Shown here: positions 31,411 to 41,353 of the stretch, in pieces
How positions within the stretch are numbered: the first letter of the stretch is position 1
How the letters are laid out: each line of letters opens with the position of its first letter
Notes under the pieces: generated by a model
What the model saw: the letters and a program-made list of their open reading frames with translations, nothing else
The model's database searches: none
What the model was told of the DNA's origin: nothing
Position numbers and translations under genes: made by a program
DNA from: Phenylobacterium sp.
GTDB taxonomy: Bacteria > Pseudomonadota > Alphaproteobacteria > Caulobacterales > Caulobacteraceae
DNA: 64,000 nt
Direction: 5' to 3'
Assembly: GCA_020402745.1 (NCBI GenBank)
Contig: JADBYZ010000013.1
Coordinates: 244,863 to 308,862 of the forward strand

Positions 31411-32613
31411 ATGAGCCTCACCCTCGCCGATGTCCGCGCCGCCGCCGAGCGTATCGTCGGCCGGGTCGAGCGCACGCCGATGCGCAAGTCCCAGACCCTC
31501 TCCGAAATCACCGGGGCGGAGGTCTGGGTGAAGTTCGAGAACCTTCAGTTCACCGCCGCCTTCAAGGAGCGGGGGGCCCTCAACACCTTGCTGCAGCTGT
31601 CAGACAATGAGTCCCAGCGAGGCGTCATCGCCGCCTCTGCCGGCAACCACAGCCAGGGTCTCGCCTACCACGCCGCGCGCCTGGGTGTGCCGGTGACCAT
31701 CGTCATGCCGCGCTCGACCCCCTTCGTGAAGGTCCAGCAGACACGGGCGTTTGGCGCCGAGGTGGTGCAGGAGGGCGACACCTACGATGAATCCGCGGCC
31801 ATCGCGCAGAAGCTGTGCGATGAGCGCGAGCTGACCTTCGTCCACCCGTTCGATGACCTGAAGGTCATGGCCGGCCAGGGCACGGTGGCCCTGGAGATGT
31901 TCGAGGACCAGCCGGACATCGAGGTCCTGCCCGTGCCTATCGGCGGCGGCGGCCTGATCGCCGGCTGCGCCACGGTGGCCAAGTCGATCAACCCGAATTG
32001 CCGCGTGATCGGCGTCGAGCCGGCCATGTACCCCTCCTTCACGGCCCGGATGCGGGGGGTCGAGGCCTCCGCGGGCGGGGCGACCATCGCCGAGGGCATC
32101 GCGGTCAAGCGGGTCGGTGACCTGACCTATGGCATCGCACGCCCCCTGATCGACGAGGTCCTCCTGCTGGAAGAGCCCTATCTCGAACGGGCCGTGGCCC
32201 TGTTCTGCAACGTGGAGAAGACGGTCGCCGAGGGTGCCGGCGCGGCGGCCCTCGCCGCCCTCCTGGCCTATCCGGACCGGTTCCAGGGCAAGAAGGTCGG
32301 GGTGATCCTCTGCGGCGGCAACATCGACACCCGCCTTCTCGCCTCGGTCCTCACCCGCCAGCTGGTCCGGGACCAGCGCCTCGTTTCCCTTCGGATCGTC
32401 GGCGACGACCGGCCCGGCCTCCTGGCCAATGTCTCGGCCCTGATCGGCCAGATGGGCGCGAACATCATCGAGGTGGCCCACAACCGCCTGGCCCTCGACG
32501 TGCCGGCCAAGGGCGCGGAGTTCGACATCATGATCGAAACCCGCGACGCCCGGCACACCGAAGAAGTCATGGAGGCCCTCAGGGCCCGGGGCTATCCGCC
32601 CCGCGCAGTCTGA
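31411..32613 (+). CDS. ilvA: threonine ammonia-lyase with C-terminal ACT domain
   Basis: A 400-residue PLP enzyme that deaminates threonine to 2-oxobutanoate, the first step to isoleucine. The PLP Lys52 lies in FTAAFKERGALN. SAGNHSQGLAY is the phosphate-binding loop. GGGGLIAG is the glycine loop. The C-terminal RIVGDDRPGLLANVSALIG belongs to an ACT regulatory domain. A single ACT domain points to the TdcB-like architecture with ACT found in many alphaproteobacteria. It is followed 11 nt later by an FKBP gene. Confidence 0.92.
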   Translation: MSLTLADVRAAAERIVGRVERTPMRKSQTLSEITGAEVWVKFENLQFTAAFKERGALNTLLQLSDNESQRGVIAASAGNHSQGLAYHAARLGVPVTIVMPRSTPFVKVQQTRAFGAEVVQEGDTYDESAAIAQKLCDERELTFVHPFDDLKVMAGQGTVALEMFEDQPDIEVLPVPIGGGGLIAGCATVAKSINPNCRVIGVEPAMYPSFTARMRGVEASAGGATIAEGIAVKRVGDLTYGIARPLIDEVLLLEEPYLERAVALFCNVEKTVAEGAGAAALAALLAYPDRFQGKKVGVILCGGNIDTRLLASVLTRQLVRDQRLVSLRIVGDDRPGLLANVSALIGQMGANIIEVAHNRLALDVPAKGAEFDIMIETRDARHTEEVMEALRARGYPPRAV

Positions 32614-32624
32614 AGGAGACACTG

Positions 32625-33125
32625 ATGCGCTTCGTCCTCATCGCCCTGGCCGCCGGCCTGTCCCTGCTCACCGCCTGCCAGAGGGGCCCCGACCCCAAGG
32701 TCCTGGCCGCTAATGTCGAGGCGGAAAAGACCTTCCTGGCGAAGAACGCGGCCGAACCCGGGGTGAAGACCCTGCCCTCGGGCCTGCAATATGCGGTGGT
32801 TCGTTCCGGTCCCGCCGAGGGCCTCCGGCCCCTTCCGGGGGACCAGATCAAGGTGCACTACGAGGGTAAGCTCCTGTCCGGCGAGGTCTTTGACAGCTCC
32901 TACGATCGGGGTGTTCCCGCCGTCATGCCCCTGGACGGGCTGATCCCGGGCTGGGTCGAGGCCCTGCAGCTCATGCGGCCGGGGGATGAGTGGCGCATCT
33001 TCGTACCGGCGGACCTCGGATACGGCGACCAGGGCGGGGGGCCGATCCCGCCCGGCGCGACCCTGGTCTTCCGGATCGAACTGATCGACGTCCTGCCGGG
33101 TCCGCGCCACAAACAGGCGGGCTGA
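32625..33125 (+). CDS. FKBP-type peptidyl-prolyl isomerase lipoprotein
   Basis: A 166-residue periplasmic lipoprotein isomerase. The lipobox is LLTAC after MRFVLIALAAGLS. The FKBP core shows VHYEGKLLSGEVFDSSYDRG, VMPLDGLIPGWVEALQLM, and the PADLGYGD loop. AAGGAGA precedes the ATG. It probably assists folding of outer-envelope proteins. It may be co-transcribed with the threonine ammonia-lyase; the two functions are unrelated. Confidence 0.9.
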   Translation: MRFVLIALAAGLSLLTACQRGPDPKVLAANVEAEKTFLAKNAAEPGVKTLPSGLQYAVVRSGPAEGLRPLPGDQIKVHYEGKLLSGEVFDSSYDRGVPAVMPLDGLIPGWVEALQLMRPGDEWRIFVPADLGYGDQGGGPIPPGATLVFRIELIDVLPGPRHKQAG

Positions 33126-33130
33126 CGGCG

Positions 33131-34168
33131 TCAGCCCCGCCGGCGGATCACCACCCGGCGGCCGAGGAGGTCGAGGGGGTTCCAGGTCATGGCCCGGGCG
33201 ATCTCCCAGGACGTGGCCCTGCGGGTCGCCTGGGTGCGTCGGCGGGCGGCGAAGGCCGCCGGCAGGTCGGCAAGGGCGGCCCGTGCGCCGCGCAGGTTGG
33301 GCGCCAGCCGCCCCTGGGTCGCCAGCCGCAGGAAGAGGGCGGTGGTGGCGATGACGTGCAGGGGCAGGGTCAGCCAGAACAACAGGGGCGGGGTGTCCTT
33401 GATGAAGATCCGTATGCGGTTCCGGGCGCCGTGGAAGCTGGCGAAGTCCGAACCCGCCCCGCCGGTGGAGGCCGAACCCACATGGTCGACCACGGCGTCG
33501 GGGATGACCATGCAGGCGCCGCCCGCCAGCCGGATGCGGTAACCGAGGTCGACGTCCTCACAATACATGAAGAGGTCCTCGTCGAACCCGCCCAGGGCCT
33601 CGAACAGGGATCGCCGGATGAGCATGGCGCCCCCGCATGCCGAGAAGCATTCGCCTTCCGCCACCGGGCCGGGATCGGCCAGTCCATAGCCGCCGCGATA
33701 GGGAATGCCGGGCAGGCTCATCACGTCGCCCAGGCCGTCGAGGCGTCCGGGCGCGTCGGCCATGGCCTGGCGGCCGCCGAAGCACGCGACCCCGGGGTTG
33801 CGCGCAGCGCCCGCGAGCAGGCGCTCCAGCCAGTCTGGCGCCGCGAAGGCGTCGGGGTTCACCAGGGCCAGCCACTCGCCCCGGGCCTGTCGGGCGCCGA
33901 GATTGACCCCGGCGGCGAAGCCCAGGTTGGCGCCCGCCGGAACCAGGGTGATCCCGGGGACCTTGCGCATCGCCGCCTCCGGCGCGCCGTCGGTGGAAGC
34001 GTTGTCGACCAGTAGGATCTCAAGGGGTGGCAGGGTCTGGCCGGCCAGGGCCGACAGGCAGCGGGTCAGGTCCGGGCCCGACTGCCAGGCGACAACGATG
34101 ACGCTGACCGAGCCCTGGGTCGCCGTCCCGGGGTTGTCTTTCGCCGCGTCCCGCGCCATGCCTCGCAC
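33131..34168 (-). CDS. family 2 glycosyltransferase, rhamnosyltransferase-like
   Basis: A 345-residue inverting GT-A glycosyltransferase. It shows VSVIVVAWQSGPDLTRCLSAL, the DNASTDGAPE nucleotide-sugar motif, VNPDAFAAPDWLERLL, and the FMYCEDVDLGYR acceptor motif of RfbF/WbbL-like rhamnosyltransferases. A C-terminal hydrophobic pair (about 278-312) anchors it to the membrane. The divergent rfbC gene 35 nt away makes dTDP-rhamnose precursors, which supports a rhamnosyl role. The product polymer is unknown. Confidence 0.8.
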   Translation of the reverse strand: MRGMARDAAKDNPGTATQGSVSVIVVAWQSGPDLTRCLSALAGQTLPPLEILLVDNASTDGAPEAAMRKVPGITLVPAGANLGFAAGVNLGARQARGEWLALVNPDAFAAPDWLERLLAGAARNPGVACFGGRQAMADAPGRLDGLGDVMSLPGIPYRGGYGLADPGPVAEGECFSACGGAMLIRRSLFEALGGFDEDLFMYCEDVDLGYRIRLAGGACMVIPDAVVDHVGSASTGGAGSDFASFHGARNRIRIFIKDTPPLLFWLTLPLHVIATTALFLRLATQGRLAPNLRGARAALADLPAAFAARRRTQATRRATSWEIARAMTWNPLDLLGRRVVIRRRG

Positions 34169-34203
34169 CCTTCGCGGCCTCGCCGCCCGTATCCGGGAAT
34201 TCC

Positions 34204-34761
34204 ATGACGACCGTAACGCCCCTGGCCCTTCCCGAGGTCCTGCTTATCACGCCCCGCCGCCATGGCGATGCCCGCGGATGGTTCTCCGAGACCTGGAGCC
34301 GCCGGACCTTGGCGGCCGCCGGGGTCGAGGCCGATTTCGTCCAGGACAACCAGGCCTTCAGCGCCCGGACAGGAACGGTCCGCGGCCTGCACTTCCAGAC
34401 CGCGCCCCACGCCCAGGCCAAGCTGGTGCGGGTTCTGGCCGGCGCGATCCTGGACGTCGCGGTGGACGTCCGGCCGGGATCGCCGACCCGCGGCCGATGG
34501 GTCTCCGCCCAGCTCACCGCCGAAGGGGGCGAGCAGCTCTTCGTCCCGCGCGGCTTCGCCCACGGCTACTGCACCCTCTGCGATGACGTCATGCTGGCCT
34601 ACAAGGTCGACGGCGACTATGCGCCGCAGACTGAGGGCGGAGTGATCTGGAATGATCCGGACCTGGCCATCGACTGGCCGGTGTCCGATGCGGACGCTGT
34701 CCTGTCCGACAAGGATCGCCTCCTGCCCCGCCTCGCCCAGCTTCCCGATCCCGCCTTCTGA
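34204..34761 (+). CDS. rfbC: dTDP-4-dehydrorhamnose 3,5-epimerase
   Basis: A 185-residue RmlC-type cupin that epimerises dTDP-4-keto-6-deoxyglucose at C3 and C5. The motif VRGLHFQTAPHAQAKLVRVL contains the catalytic His, with Asp in LDVAVDVR. The tail FVPRGFAHGYCTL and VDGDYAPQTEGGVIWNDP are conserved. rfbA, rfbB and rfbD are absent from this window, so the other dTDP-rhamnose enzymes must lie elsewhere. It lies 16 nt ahead of the tesB gene. Confidence 0.92.
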   Translation: MTTVTPLALPEVLLITPRRHGDARGWFSETWSRRTLAAAGVEADFVQDNQAFSARTGTVRGLHFQTAPHAQAKLVRVLAGAILDVAVDVRPGSPTRGRWVSAQLTAEGGEQLFVPRGFAHGYCTLCDDVMLAYKVDGDYAPQTEGGVIWNDPDLAIDWPVSDADAVLSDKDRLLPRLAQLPDPAF

Positions 34762-34777
34762 GTTGCCGTTCCCGCCC

Positions 34778-35623
34778 ATGACCCAGACCGCCTTCGAGGA
34801 CCATGAGCTCCTCGCCCTTCTCGACCTGGAGACCCTGGACACCGACCTCTTCCGGGGCTTCAACCCGCCCTTCGAGACCCGCCGGATCTATGGCGGCCAG
34901 GTGGTGGCCCAATCTCTGGCGGCGGCCTACCGGACGATCGAGGACTGGGTCTGCCACTCCCTCCACTGCTACTTCATTCGCCCTGGAGACCCGAAGATTC
35001 CGATCCTGTTTCAGGTCGACCGGGCGCGGGACGGCGGGTCCTTCAGCGTCCGCCGGGTGGTGGCCATCCAGAACGGCAAGCAGATCTTCAACCTGGCGGC
35101 CTCCTTCCAGGTCCCTGAGACCGGCTTCGAGCACCAGCTGCCCGTGCCGGACGCCCCGCCTCCGGAGGCTCTGAAGAACGAGGAGGAGCTGCGCGCCGAG
35201 GCCGGCCTGGATCCCTCGACCCGGCGGATCTGGCCGGTGGAGCTCAAACCCTGCGAGCCGGTTCCCCATGGCTTTGTCGGCGCCCGCGAACCGGTGGACA
35301 TGTGCTGGTTCCGCACCCGCCTGCCCCTCGGGGATGATGTGGCCGTCAACCAGTGCGCCCTGGCCTATGGATCAGACATGACCCTGATGGACGCCTCCCT
35401 GCGCCCGCACGGGGTGGACTGGGACAGCGGACGACTACAGGCCGCCAGCCTGGACCACGCCATGTGGTTCCACCAGGCGACCGACTTCCACGACTGGCAC
35501 CTCTTCGTCCAGGACAGTCCGTCGGCCTCCGGCGGGCGGGGCTTCAACCGCGGCCAGATCTACGCCCGGGATGGCCGGCTGGTGGCCGAGGCCGCCCAGG
35601 AGGCCCTGATCCGCTGGCGCTGA
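34778..35623 (+). CDS. tesB: acyl-CoA thioesterase II
   Basis: A 281-residue double-hotdog thioesterase that hydrolyses medium- and long-chain acyl-CoA. The start MTQTAFEDHELLALLDLE is chosen because the frame upstream overlaps rfbC. RIYGGQVVAQSLAAAYRTI and the C-terminal ASLDHAMWFHQATDFHDWHLF are TesB hallmarks; catalytic Asp, Ser/Thr and Gln are expected in the second hotdog (around DFHDW and GGRGFNRGQIY). It lies in a run of acyl-CoA genes. Confidence 0.9.
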   Translation: MTQTAFEDHELLALLDLETLDTDLFRGFNPPFETRRIYGGQVVAQSLAAAYRTIEDWVCHSLHCYFIRPGDPKIPILFQVDRARDGGSFSVRRVVAIQNGKQIFNLAASFQVPETGFEHQLPVPDAPPPEALKNEEELRAEAGLDPSTRRIWPVELKPCEPVPHGFVGAREPVDMCWFRTRLPLGDDVAVNQCALAYGSDMTLMDASLRPHGVDWDSGRLQAASLDHAMWFHQATDFHDWHLFVQDSPSASGGRGFNRGQIYARDGRLVAEAAQEALIRWR

Positions 35624-35690
35624 CGCCGCGTCACGGTGGCCCGGCGGCGAAATCCATGACAGCTTGAGCCTCCCGATCGGGAGGGAGCCC

Positions 35691-36605
35691 ATGGACCTGA
35701 TCCTTCACCATTACGACGCCTCGCCCTTCTCGGAGAAGGTGCGGATCGTGTTCGGCATGACCGGCCAGGCCTGGTCGTCGGTGATCACTCCGAACATGAT
35801 GCCCAAGCCGGACCTGACGCCCCTGACGGGGGGCTACCGGCGCGCACCGGTCCTGCAGATCGGCGCCGACGTCTACTGTGACTCCATGGTCATCCTCGAT
35901 GAACTGCAGAGGCGCACGCCCTTGCCCGGAAACCATGGCCTGGCGGGACTGAGGGGGATTGGCCTCTGGGCGGACCGCTTGTTCTTCCAGGCGACGGTGC
36001 CGGTGATCTTCGGCGAAATGGGTCACCTGACCCCGAAGGCCTTCATCGCCGACCGCGAGAAACTGTCCGGTCGCCCCTTCGACGTGGAGGCCATGGCCCA
36101 GGCCGCCGGGCCCATGCGGGTCCAGTGGCGGGGGCACGCGGCCTGGCTTGATCAGGCCCTAGGCGAAACGCCCTTCCTCGCGGGGGACCAGCCGGGCCTG
36201 GCGGACGCCTCGGCCTGGATGAACATCTGGTGGCTCAGGGGCGCCCTGCCCGAGACCAACGCCAAGCTCACCGCCGGCCTGGAGCGGCTGGAGGCCTGGC
36301 ACGGCCGCATGGCCGCCATCGGCCATGGCGTCCGTACCGAGATCACCGGCGCCCAGGCCCTGGAGATCGCCCGGGGGGCTGAGCCGGCCCCCGCGCCGGC
36401 CCACGATCCCGACGACGCCCTCGGCCTGTCGCCCGGCGATCCGGTGGTGGTGATGGCCGATGATTATGGCCGCGACCCCATCGCCGGGACCCTGGTGGCG
36501 GCCCGGCCCGACCGCCTCATCCTGGCCCGGGAAACCCCTGACCTCGGCCGCCTGCACCTGCATTTTCCCCGGGTGGGCTACGTCGCCCTGCCCGGCAAGA
36601 GCTGA
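35691..36605 (+). CDS. glutathione S-transferase-like protein with C-terminal extension
   Basis: A 304-residue protein with a GST N-terminal thioredoxin fold (MDLILHHYDASPFSEKVR, then a cis-Pro RAPVLQIG) and an all-helical C-terminal domain. A strong ribosome site GGGAGGGA precedes the ATG at 35691. An unusual ~65-residue extension (from about 240, DDALGLSPGDPVVVMADDYG) follows the GST fold and resembles a small beta domain. Its substrate is unknown. It is followed 11 nt later by an enoyl-CoA hydratase. Confidence 0.8.
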   Translation: MDLILHHYDASPFSEKVRIVFGMTGQAWSSVITPNMMPKPDLTPLTGGYRRAPVLQIGADVYCDSMVILDELQRRTPLPGNHGLAGLRGIGLWADRLFFQATVPVIFGEMGHLTPKAFIADREKLSGRPFDVEAMAQAAGPMRVQWRGHAAWLDQALGETPFLAGDQPGLADASAWMNIWWLRGALPETNAKLTAGLERLEAWHGRMAAIGHGVRTEITGAQALEIARGAEPAPAPAHDPDDALGLSPGDPVVVMADDYGRDPIAGTLVAARPDRLILARETPDLGRLHLHFPRVGYVALPGKS

Positions 36606-36616
36606 AGGAGACCCTC

Positions 36617-37420
36617 ATGGAAGACCGCATCCAGGTCACGATCGAGAACGGCGTCGCCGACGTCCGCCTCGTCCGCACCGACAAGATGAACGCCCTCGAC
36701 GACCGCATGTTCCAGGCCCTGGTCGATACGGGCGAACGCCTGAAGACCGAGAAGGGCGTCCGGGCCATCGTCCTCTCTGGCGACGGCCGGGCCTTCTGCG
36801 CCGGCCTCGACATGGGCAATTTCGCCAAGATGGCCTCGGGTGAGCGTCGCGGCGGGGCGGGCCTGGTCACGCCCAAGCGCACCGAGGGCGGATCCAACCA
36901 CGCCCAGCACGCCGTCATGGTCTGGCGTGAACAGACGGTCCCCGTGATCGCCGCCATCCATGGCGTGGCCTTCGGTGGCGGCTTCCAGCTGGCCCTGGGC
37001 GCCGACATCCGCTTTGTCACTCCGGACGTCCGCATGGCGGTCCTGGAGATCAAGTGGGGTCTGGTGCCCGACATGGCGGGCCTGGTCCTGATGAAGCGGC
37101 TGGTGCGCGACGACGTCGCCCGGGAACTGACCTACACCGGCCGGATCTTCAACGGCGAGGAGGCCCACCGCATGGGCCTGGCCACCCGGGTCTGCGCCGA
37201 TCCCCGCGCCGAGGCCCTGGCCCTGGCCGCTGATATCGCCTCCAAGAACCCCGAGGCCATCCGGGCTGGCAAGCGGCTGCTGGACCTGGCCCCGGACGCG
37301 GACCAGCACGCCATCCTCCTCGCCGAGAGCCAGGAGCAGGGCGCCCTGATCGGCTCGCCCAACCAGGTCGAGGCGGTGAAGGCCGCGATGGAGAACCGGG
37401 CCGGCGTCTACGCCGACTGA
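36617..37420 (+). CDS. enoyl-CoA hydratase/isomerase family protein
   Basis: A 267-residue crotonase-fold enzyme. The oxyanion-hole segments are AFCAGLDMG and [19 protein letters not shown]. The usual catalytic glutamate pair is not clearly both present, so it may be an isomerase or hydrolase rather than a hydratase. AAGGAGA precedes the ATG. It ends inside the last 13 bases of the convergent queG gene. Confidence 0.82.
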   Translation: MEDRIQVTIENGVADVRLVRTDKMNALDDRMFQALVDTGERLKTEKGVRAIVLSGDGRAFCAGLDMGNFAKMASGERRGGAGLVTPKRTEGGSNHAQHAVMVWREQTVPVIAAIHGVAFGGGFQLALGADIRFVTPDVRMAVLEIKWGLVPDMAGLVLMKRLVRDDVARELTYTGRIFNGEEAHRMGLATRVCADPRAEALALAADIASKNPEAIRAGKRLLDLAPDADQHAILLAESQEQGALIGSPNQVEAVKAAMENRAGVYAD

Positions 37421-38541
37421 ACCGAGGCCCACTCAGCCCGGACGCCGGGGTCAGCCTCGGCGTCGGCATGGCTGTGGGCGAGGGCGAGGACCTCGGCGCG
37501 AGGCAGGAGTCGCCCCAGCGCCCAGACGGCTGCGCCCCGCACCAGGGGTGAGGCGTCATCCAATCGCGCCCGTGCAGCGGGGATCAGGGTCGGGTCCGCC
37601 GAATTGCCAATGGCGTAGAGGACGTTCCGGACCAGGCGGTCCCGGCCCGTCCGCTTGATGGGCGAGCGGGCGAACCTCTCCCGGAAGGCGGCGTCATCGA
37701 GGGCCGCCAGCTCGCCCAGGGGCGGCTCGACCCTGTCGGCCCGCGCCGCCAGCTTCTGCTCCCGTCCCGCCTGGGCGAACTTGTTCCAGGGGCAGACGGC
37801 CAGGCAGTCGTCGCAGCCATAGATCCGGTTGCCCAGCCCGGGCCTCAGCTCAGGGTCCACCGGCCCCTTGTGCTCGATGGTCAGGTAGGAGACGCAGCGG
37901 CGGGCGTCGAGCTGGTACGGGGCGGGGAAGGCGGCCGTGGGGCAGGCGTCCAGGCAGGCCCGGCACTGACCACAATGATCCGTCTCCGCCGGATCGGCCG
38001 GCAGGTCCGCCGTGGTCAGGATCACGCCCAGGAAGAGCCAGGAGCCAAATTCGCGACTGACAAGGTTGGTATGCTTGCCCTGCCAGCCCAGGCCCGCCTG
38101 CTGGGCCAGGGGCTTCTCCATCAGGGGGGCGGTGTCGACGAAGACCTTCAGGTCCGCCCCCAGGTGAGAGGCCATCCAGCCGCCAAGCTGCTTCAGCCGG
38201 CCCTTGATGAGGTCGTGGTAGTCGTCCCCCTGGGCGTAGACCGAAATCAGGCCCCGGTCGCGCCTGGCAAGGCCTGCAAGAGGGTTCGTCTCCGGCCCGT
38301 AGTTCAGCCCCAAGACGACGGCGCTCCGGGCCTCTGGCCACAGGGCGCGGGGGTGCCCCCGCCGCTCTGCGGTGTCCGCCATCCAAGCCATTTCGCCGTG
38401 ATGTCCGGCCTCCAGGAAGGCCTGCAGCCGCCCCGTCGCACGCCAGGGCGCCTCGACCCCTGTGAAACGGCAGACGTTGAAGCCCAGCTCCGCCGCTCTG
38501 TGGCGGATCGACTCGCGAAGGTCAGAAGTCGAGGTCGTCAT
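37408..38541 (-). CDS. queG: epoxyqueuosine reductase QueG
   Basis: A 377-residue cobalamin- and iron-sulfur-dependent reductase that makes queuosine in tRNA. The start [15 protein letters not shown] at 38541 removes 13 upstream residues of filler. Conserved features: [36 protein letters not shown], and two ferredoxin clusters [16 protein letters not shown] and [16 protein letters not shown]-like C-terminal part ([13 protein letters not shown]) is usual. It overlaps the upstream GST gene by 20 nt. Confidence 0.94.
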   Translation of the reverse strand: MTTSTSDLRESIRHRAAELGFNVCRFTGVEAPWRATGRLQAFLEAGHHGEMAWMADTAERRGHPRALWPEARSAVVLGLNYGPETNPLAGLARRDRGLISVYAQGDDYHDLIKGRLKQLGGWMASHLGADLKVFVDTAPLMEKPLAQQAGLGWQGKHTNLVSREFGSWLFLGVILTTADLPADPAETDHCGQCRACLDACPTAAFPAPYQLDARRCVSYLTIEHKGPVDPELRPGLGNRIYGCDDCLAVCPWNKFAQAGREQKLAARADRVEPPLGELAALDDAAFRERFARSPIKRTGRDRLVRNVLYAIGNSADPTLIPAARARLDDASPLVRGAAVWALGRLLPRAEVLALAHSHADAEADPGVRAEWASVQSA

Positions 38542-39193
38542 AATGCGCTGCCGGGACCAGTCCCGGCCAGCGGTCGGCAAGAAGGGGACGGAAGGCCGGA
38601 CGGGACTTGAGTTTCATGTACCAGGTCTTGACCGCCGGATAGCTGTCCCAAGGCACATCGCCGAGGTAGTCGATCACCGAGAGGTAGGCGGCGGCGGCGA
38701 AATCGGCCAGGGACATGCGTCGGCCCGCCAGCCAGTCCCGCGCCGCCAGAATTGCCTCCAGGTAGGCCATGTGATGGCGCAGGGACTCCCGCCCCTGGCG
38801 CAGGGCCGCCAGGTCCGGGGCGCCGAGGCCGAGGAGCCGCTTCTCCATCTTCTCGTGCAGCAGGAAGCCGGCGACCTCCAGGTCGAACTTGCGGTCGAAC
38901 CACAGGACCAGCCGCCGGGCCTCCGCCCGTTCCTCCGGCGAGCGGCCCAGCAGGGGCGGTTCGGGGCAGGTCTCTTCCAGGTGGTCGAGGATGGTCCGGG
39001 ACTCACAGAGAACCAGGCCGTCCTCCACCATCACCGGCGTCACCCCCGAGGGGTTGAGGTCGAGGAATCCCTCCGGCTGTTCCCAGTAGCGGACGGTCTG
39101 GTCGGTGAAGGCCAGCCGCTTTTCTCCCAGCGCCAGACGGACCTGGCGTGAGGCGGGGTCTAGCGGGAAATGGTGTAGGATGCGTTCGGTCAT
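38522..39193 (-). CDS. glutathione S-transferase family protein
   Basis: A 223-residue GST. The N-terminal fold shows [27 protein letters not shown], the cis-proline [10 protein letters not shown], and the glutathione-binding [11 protein letters not shown]. The C-terminal all-helical domain has [13 protein letters not shown]. In related genomes this gene precedes queG, and here it overlaps queG. Substrate unknown. Confidence 0.85.
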   Translation of the reverse strand: MTERILHHFPLDPASRQVRLALGEKRLAFTDQTVRYWEQPEGFLDLNPSGVTPVMVEDGLVLCESRTILDHLEETCPEPPLLGRSPEERAEARRLVLWFDRKFDLEVAGFLLHEKMEKRLLGLGAPDLAALRQGRESLRHHMAYLEAILAARDWLAGRRMSLADFAAAAYLSVIDYLGDVPWDSYPAVKTWYMKLKSRPAFRPLLADRWPGLVPAAHYDDLDF

Positions 39194-39255
39194 GCCCGGC
39201 CGGCGAGACGTTCTGTGTCCCTCTCACCTAGGCCCATCAGACCTTAAGGGGCGGT

Positions 39256-40194
39256 TTACTCTGCAGTCGCGGTTTCCGCGAAAGCCCCGCCGTGGGGTTC
39301 GGCGAGGCCTCTCGGATCCGGATGAATCAGGATGTCGGCCGTGGGGAAGGCTTCGAGCACGCGGCGTTCGGCCTCGACGAGGACTCGGTGAGCGTCTTCC
39401 AGGGTCAGCAGGGGGTCCAGGTCCACATGCATCTGAATGTGCACATAGGGTCCCGAGGCTCGGGTTCGCAGCTGGTGAACGTCTGTGAGGCGCGGGTCCC
39501 GGATGACCAGGTCGACGATCCGGGCGCGTTCCGACGCCGGCAGCTCCTGGTCCATCAGCTGGACGGCGGCCTCGCGGAAGACGCTGATGGCGCCCCACAA
39601 GAGCAGGACGGCGATGACCAGGGCGGCGGCGCCGTCCAGGCCGGCCAGGCCCAGCCAGGCTGAGGCGCCAATGCCCGCCAGGGCCGCCATGTTGGAGGCC
39701 AGGTCCGAGGCGTAGTGCGCCCGGTCGCCGCTGACCGCCACGGACTGGGTGCGCTTCAGGACCCAGGTCTGGGCCGAGATCAAGACGAAGGTCATGACGG
39801 TGGAAAGCACCATCACCCCAAGGGCCCAGCCGCTGGCCTCAAGGGGCTGGGGATCCAGGAGGCTTCGGATCGCCTCCTGTCCGATCAGGGCGGCCGAGGC
39901 GAAGACCAGGCCGGCCTGCATCAGGCTGGCGAAGGCCTCGGCCTTGCCGTGCCCGAACCGGTGCTCTTCATCGGGCGGGGCGGCGGCGTAGCGGACGGCG
40001 AAGAAGGTGAGGGTCGAGGCCAGGAGGTCGAGGGCCGAGTCGGCCAGGGAGGCCAGGAGGGCCACCGAACCCGAGGCCAGCCAGGCGGCCGCCTTGGCCG
40101 TCACCAGCAGGGCTGCGACCCCCACGGACATGAGGGTGATCCCCCGCGTCAGGGCGGCGGCGCGGTCCGGCGACAGGCGGACGTCGTGAGGCAT
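39256..40194 (-). CDS. fieF: cation diffusion facilitator family transporter
   Basis: A 312-residue CDF metal exporter. The start MPHDVRLSPDRAAAL at 40194 removes an upstream stretch that overlaps the citrate synthase gene's end. The membrane part shows SLADSALDLLAS (the HD/DxxD metal site on helix 2) and GDRAHYASDLASN (helix 5 metal site). The C-terminal cytosolic domain (VHQLRTRASGPYVHIQMHVDLD) binds regulatory metal. Zinc or iron is likely; I cannot decide between them, so the gene name is a family label. Confidence 0.8.
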   Translation of the reverse strand: MPHDVRLSPDRAAALTRGITLMSVGVAALLVTAKAAAWLASGSVALLASLADSALDLLASTLTFFAVRYAAAPPDEEHRFGHGKAEAFASLMQAGLVFASAALIGQEAIRSLLDPQPLEASGWALGVMVLSTVMTFVLISAQTWVLKRTQSVAVSGDRAHYASDLASNMAALAGIGASAWLGLAGLDGAAALVIAVLLLWGAISVFREAAVQLMDQELPASERARIVDLVIRDPRLTDVHQLRTRASGPYVHIQMHVDLDPLLTLEDAHRVLVEAERRVLEAFPTADILIHPDPRGLAEPHGGAFAETATAE

Positions 40195-40232
40195 GCCCCC
40201 TTCTAGCGCCGGCCCCTGGCCCTGCCAAATCA

Positions 40233-41300
40233 TTACGGGGCCGGATCGGGGCCGACATAGACCGAGCGCGGGCGGATGAGCCGCCCGGTGGCGACCTGTT
40301 CCCAGGCGTGAGCGGTCCACCCTGCGACCCGGCCTGCGGCGAAGATGCAGGTGAAGGCTTCCGGCGGGATGCCGAGGGCCTCCAGGAGCAGGGCCGTGTA
40401 GAACTCGACATTGGTCTCGAGGGGCCGGTTGGGCTTGCGGGTGCGCAGGATCTCGAGGGCCGCCGCCTCCACCGCTTCGCCAAGGGCCAGGCGGCCTTCG
40501 TTCGCGCCCAGCCGGCGGATGGCGCCCTTCAGGGCGTCGGCGCGTGGGTCCCGGACCCGGTAGACCCGGTGCCCGAAGCCCATCAACCGGTCGCCGCGGT
40601 CAAGGGCCGCCTCCAGCCAGGGACGGGCGTTCCCCGGCGACCCGATCCCGTCCAGCATGTCGATCACCGGACCTGGGGCGCCGCCGTGCAAGGGTCCCTT
40701 CAGGGCGCTGATTCCGGCGAGGGCGGCCGACACCAGGCCCGCCCGGGTCGAGGCCGCCACCCGGGCCGCAAAGGTCGAGGCGTTGAGGCCGTGATCGATG
40801 ACGGTGACCAGGTAGGCGTCCAGGGCCGCCGCCTGGGCCGGGGTCGGCGCCTGGGCCGAGATCATCCGCAGGAGATCCGCCGCATGTCCCGCCGAGGGGT
40901 CAGGCGCCAGGGCGGGCCGTCCGGCCCGCCGCCGGAGGAGGGCGCCAATAAAGACGGCGGGCGCCGCCGTGATGCGAAGCGCCGTCGTAAGGTCCTCGCC
41001 ATCCGACAGCCGGGCCATCAGGGCCCTCAGCCCCTCCACCGGAGACAAGGCGGCCAGGGCGTCGTCGAGCCGTTCGACCTCCGACCAGACCTCTGCCCGT
41101 GCGGCGCCCAGGGCCGCCTTCAGGTCGTCAACCGGGGCGGGGGCGAGGCCCGACCACAAGCGGGCGCAGACCGCCTCGAAGTCGGCGGCGCCCACCAGGG
41201 ACTCCAGGGTCGCGCCTCTCAGGACGAGGCGTCCGGCCTCGCCGTCCACATCCGACAGCACCGTGTGTGCGGCGATCACAGATTCCAGACCGGCTTCCAT
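40233..41300 (-). CDS. citrate synthase/methylcitrate synthase family protein
   Basis: A 355-residue citrate-synthase-fold enzyme. The start MEAGLESVIAAHTV at 41300 has AAAGGA upstream. The catalytic histidines are in LHGGAPG (about 206) and GFGHRVYRVRDPR (about 243). The usual Asp of NVDF is Glu here (NVEFYTALLL, about 297), as in the CitA-like branch. It condenses acetyl- or propionyl-CoA with oxaloacetate. It is divergent from an HTH-citrate synthase fusion with which it shares a promoter region. Which physiological reaction it serves is uncertain. Confidence 0.85.
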   Translation of the reverse strand: MEAGLESVIAAHTVLSDVDGEAGRLVLRGATLESLVGAADFEAVCARLWSGLAPAPVDDLKAALGAARAEVWSEVERLDDALAALSPVEGLRALMARLSDGEDLTTALRITAAPAVFIGALLRRRAGRPALAPDPSAGHAADLLRMISAQAPTPAQAAALDAYLVTVIDHGLNASTFAARVAASTRAGLVSAALAGISALKGPLHGGAPGPVIDMLDGIGSPGNARPWLEAALDRGDRLMGFGHRVYRVRDPRADALKGAIRRLGANEGRLALGEAVEAAALEILRTRKPNRPLETNVEFYTALLLEALGIPPEAFTCIFAAGRVAGWTAHAWEQVATGRLIRPRSVYVGPDPAP

Positions 41301-41353
41301 GGCGATGTCCTTTCTGCAGCGGGCCGTGATGACCACACCCGGCGCTCCTAGCC

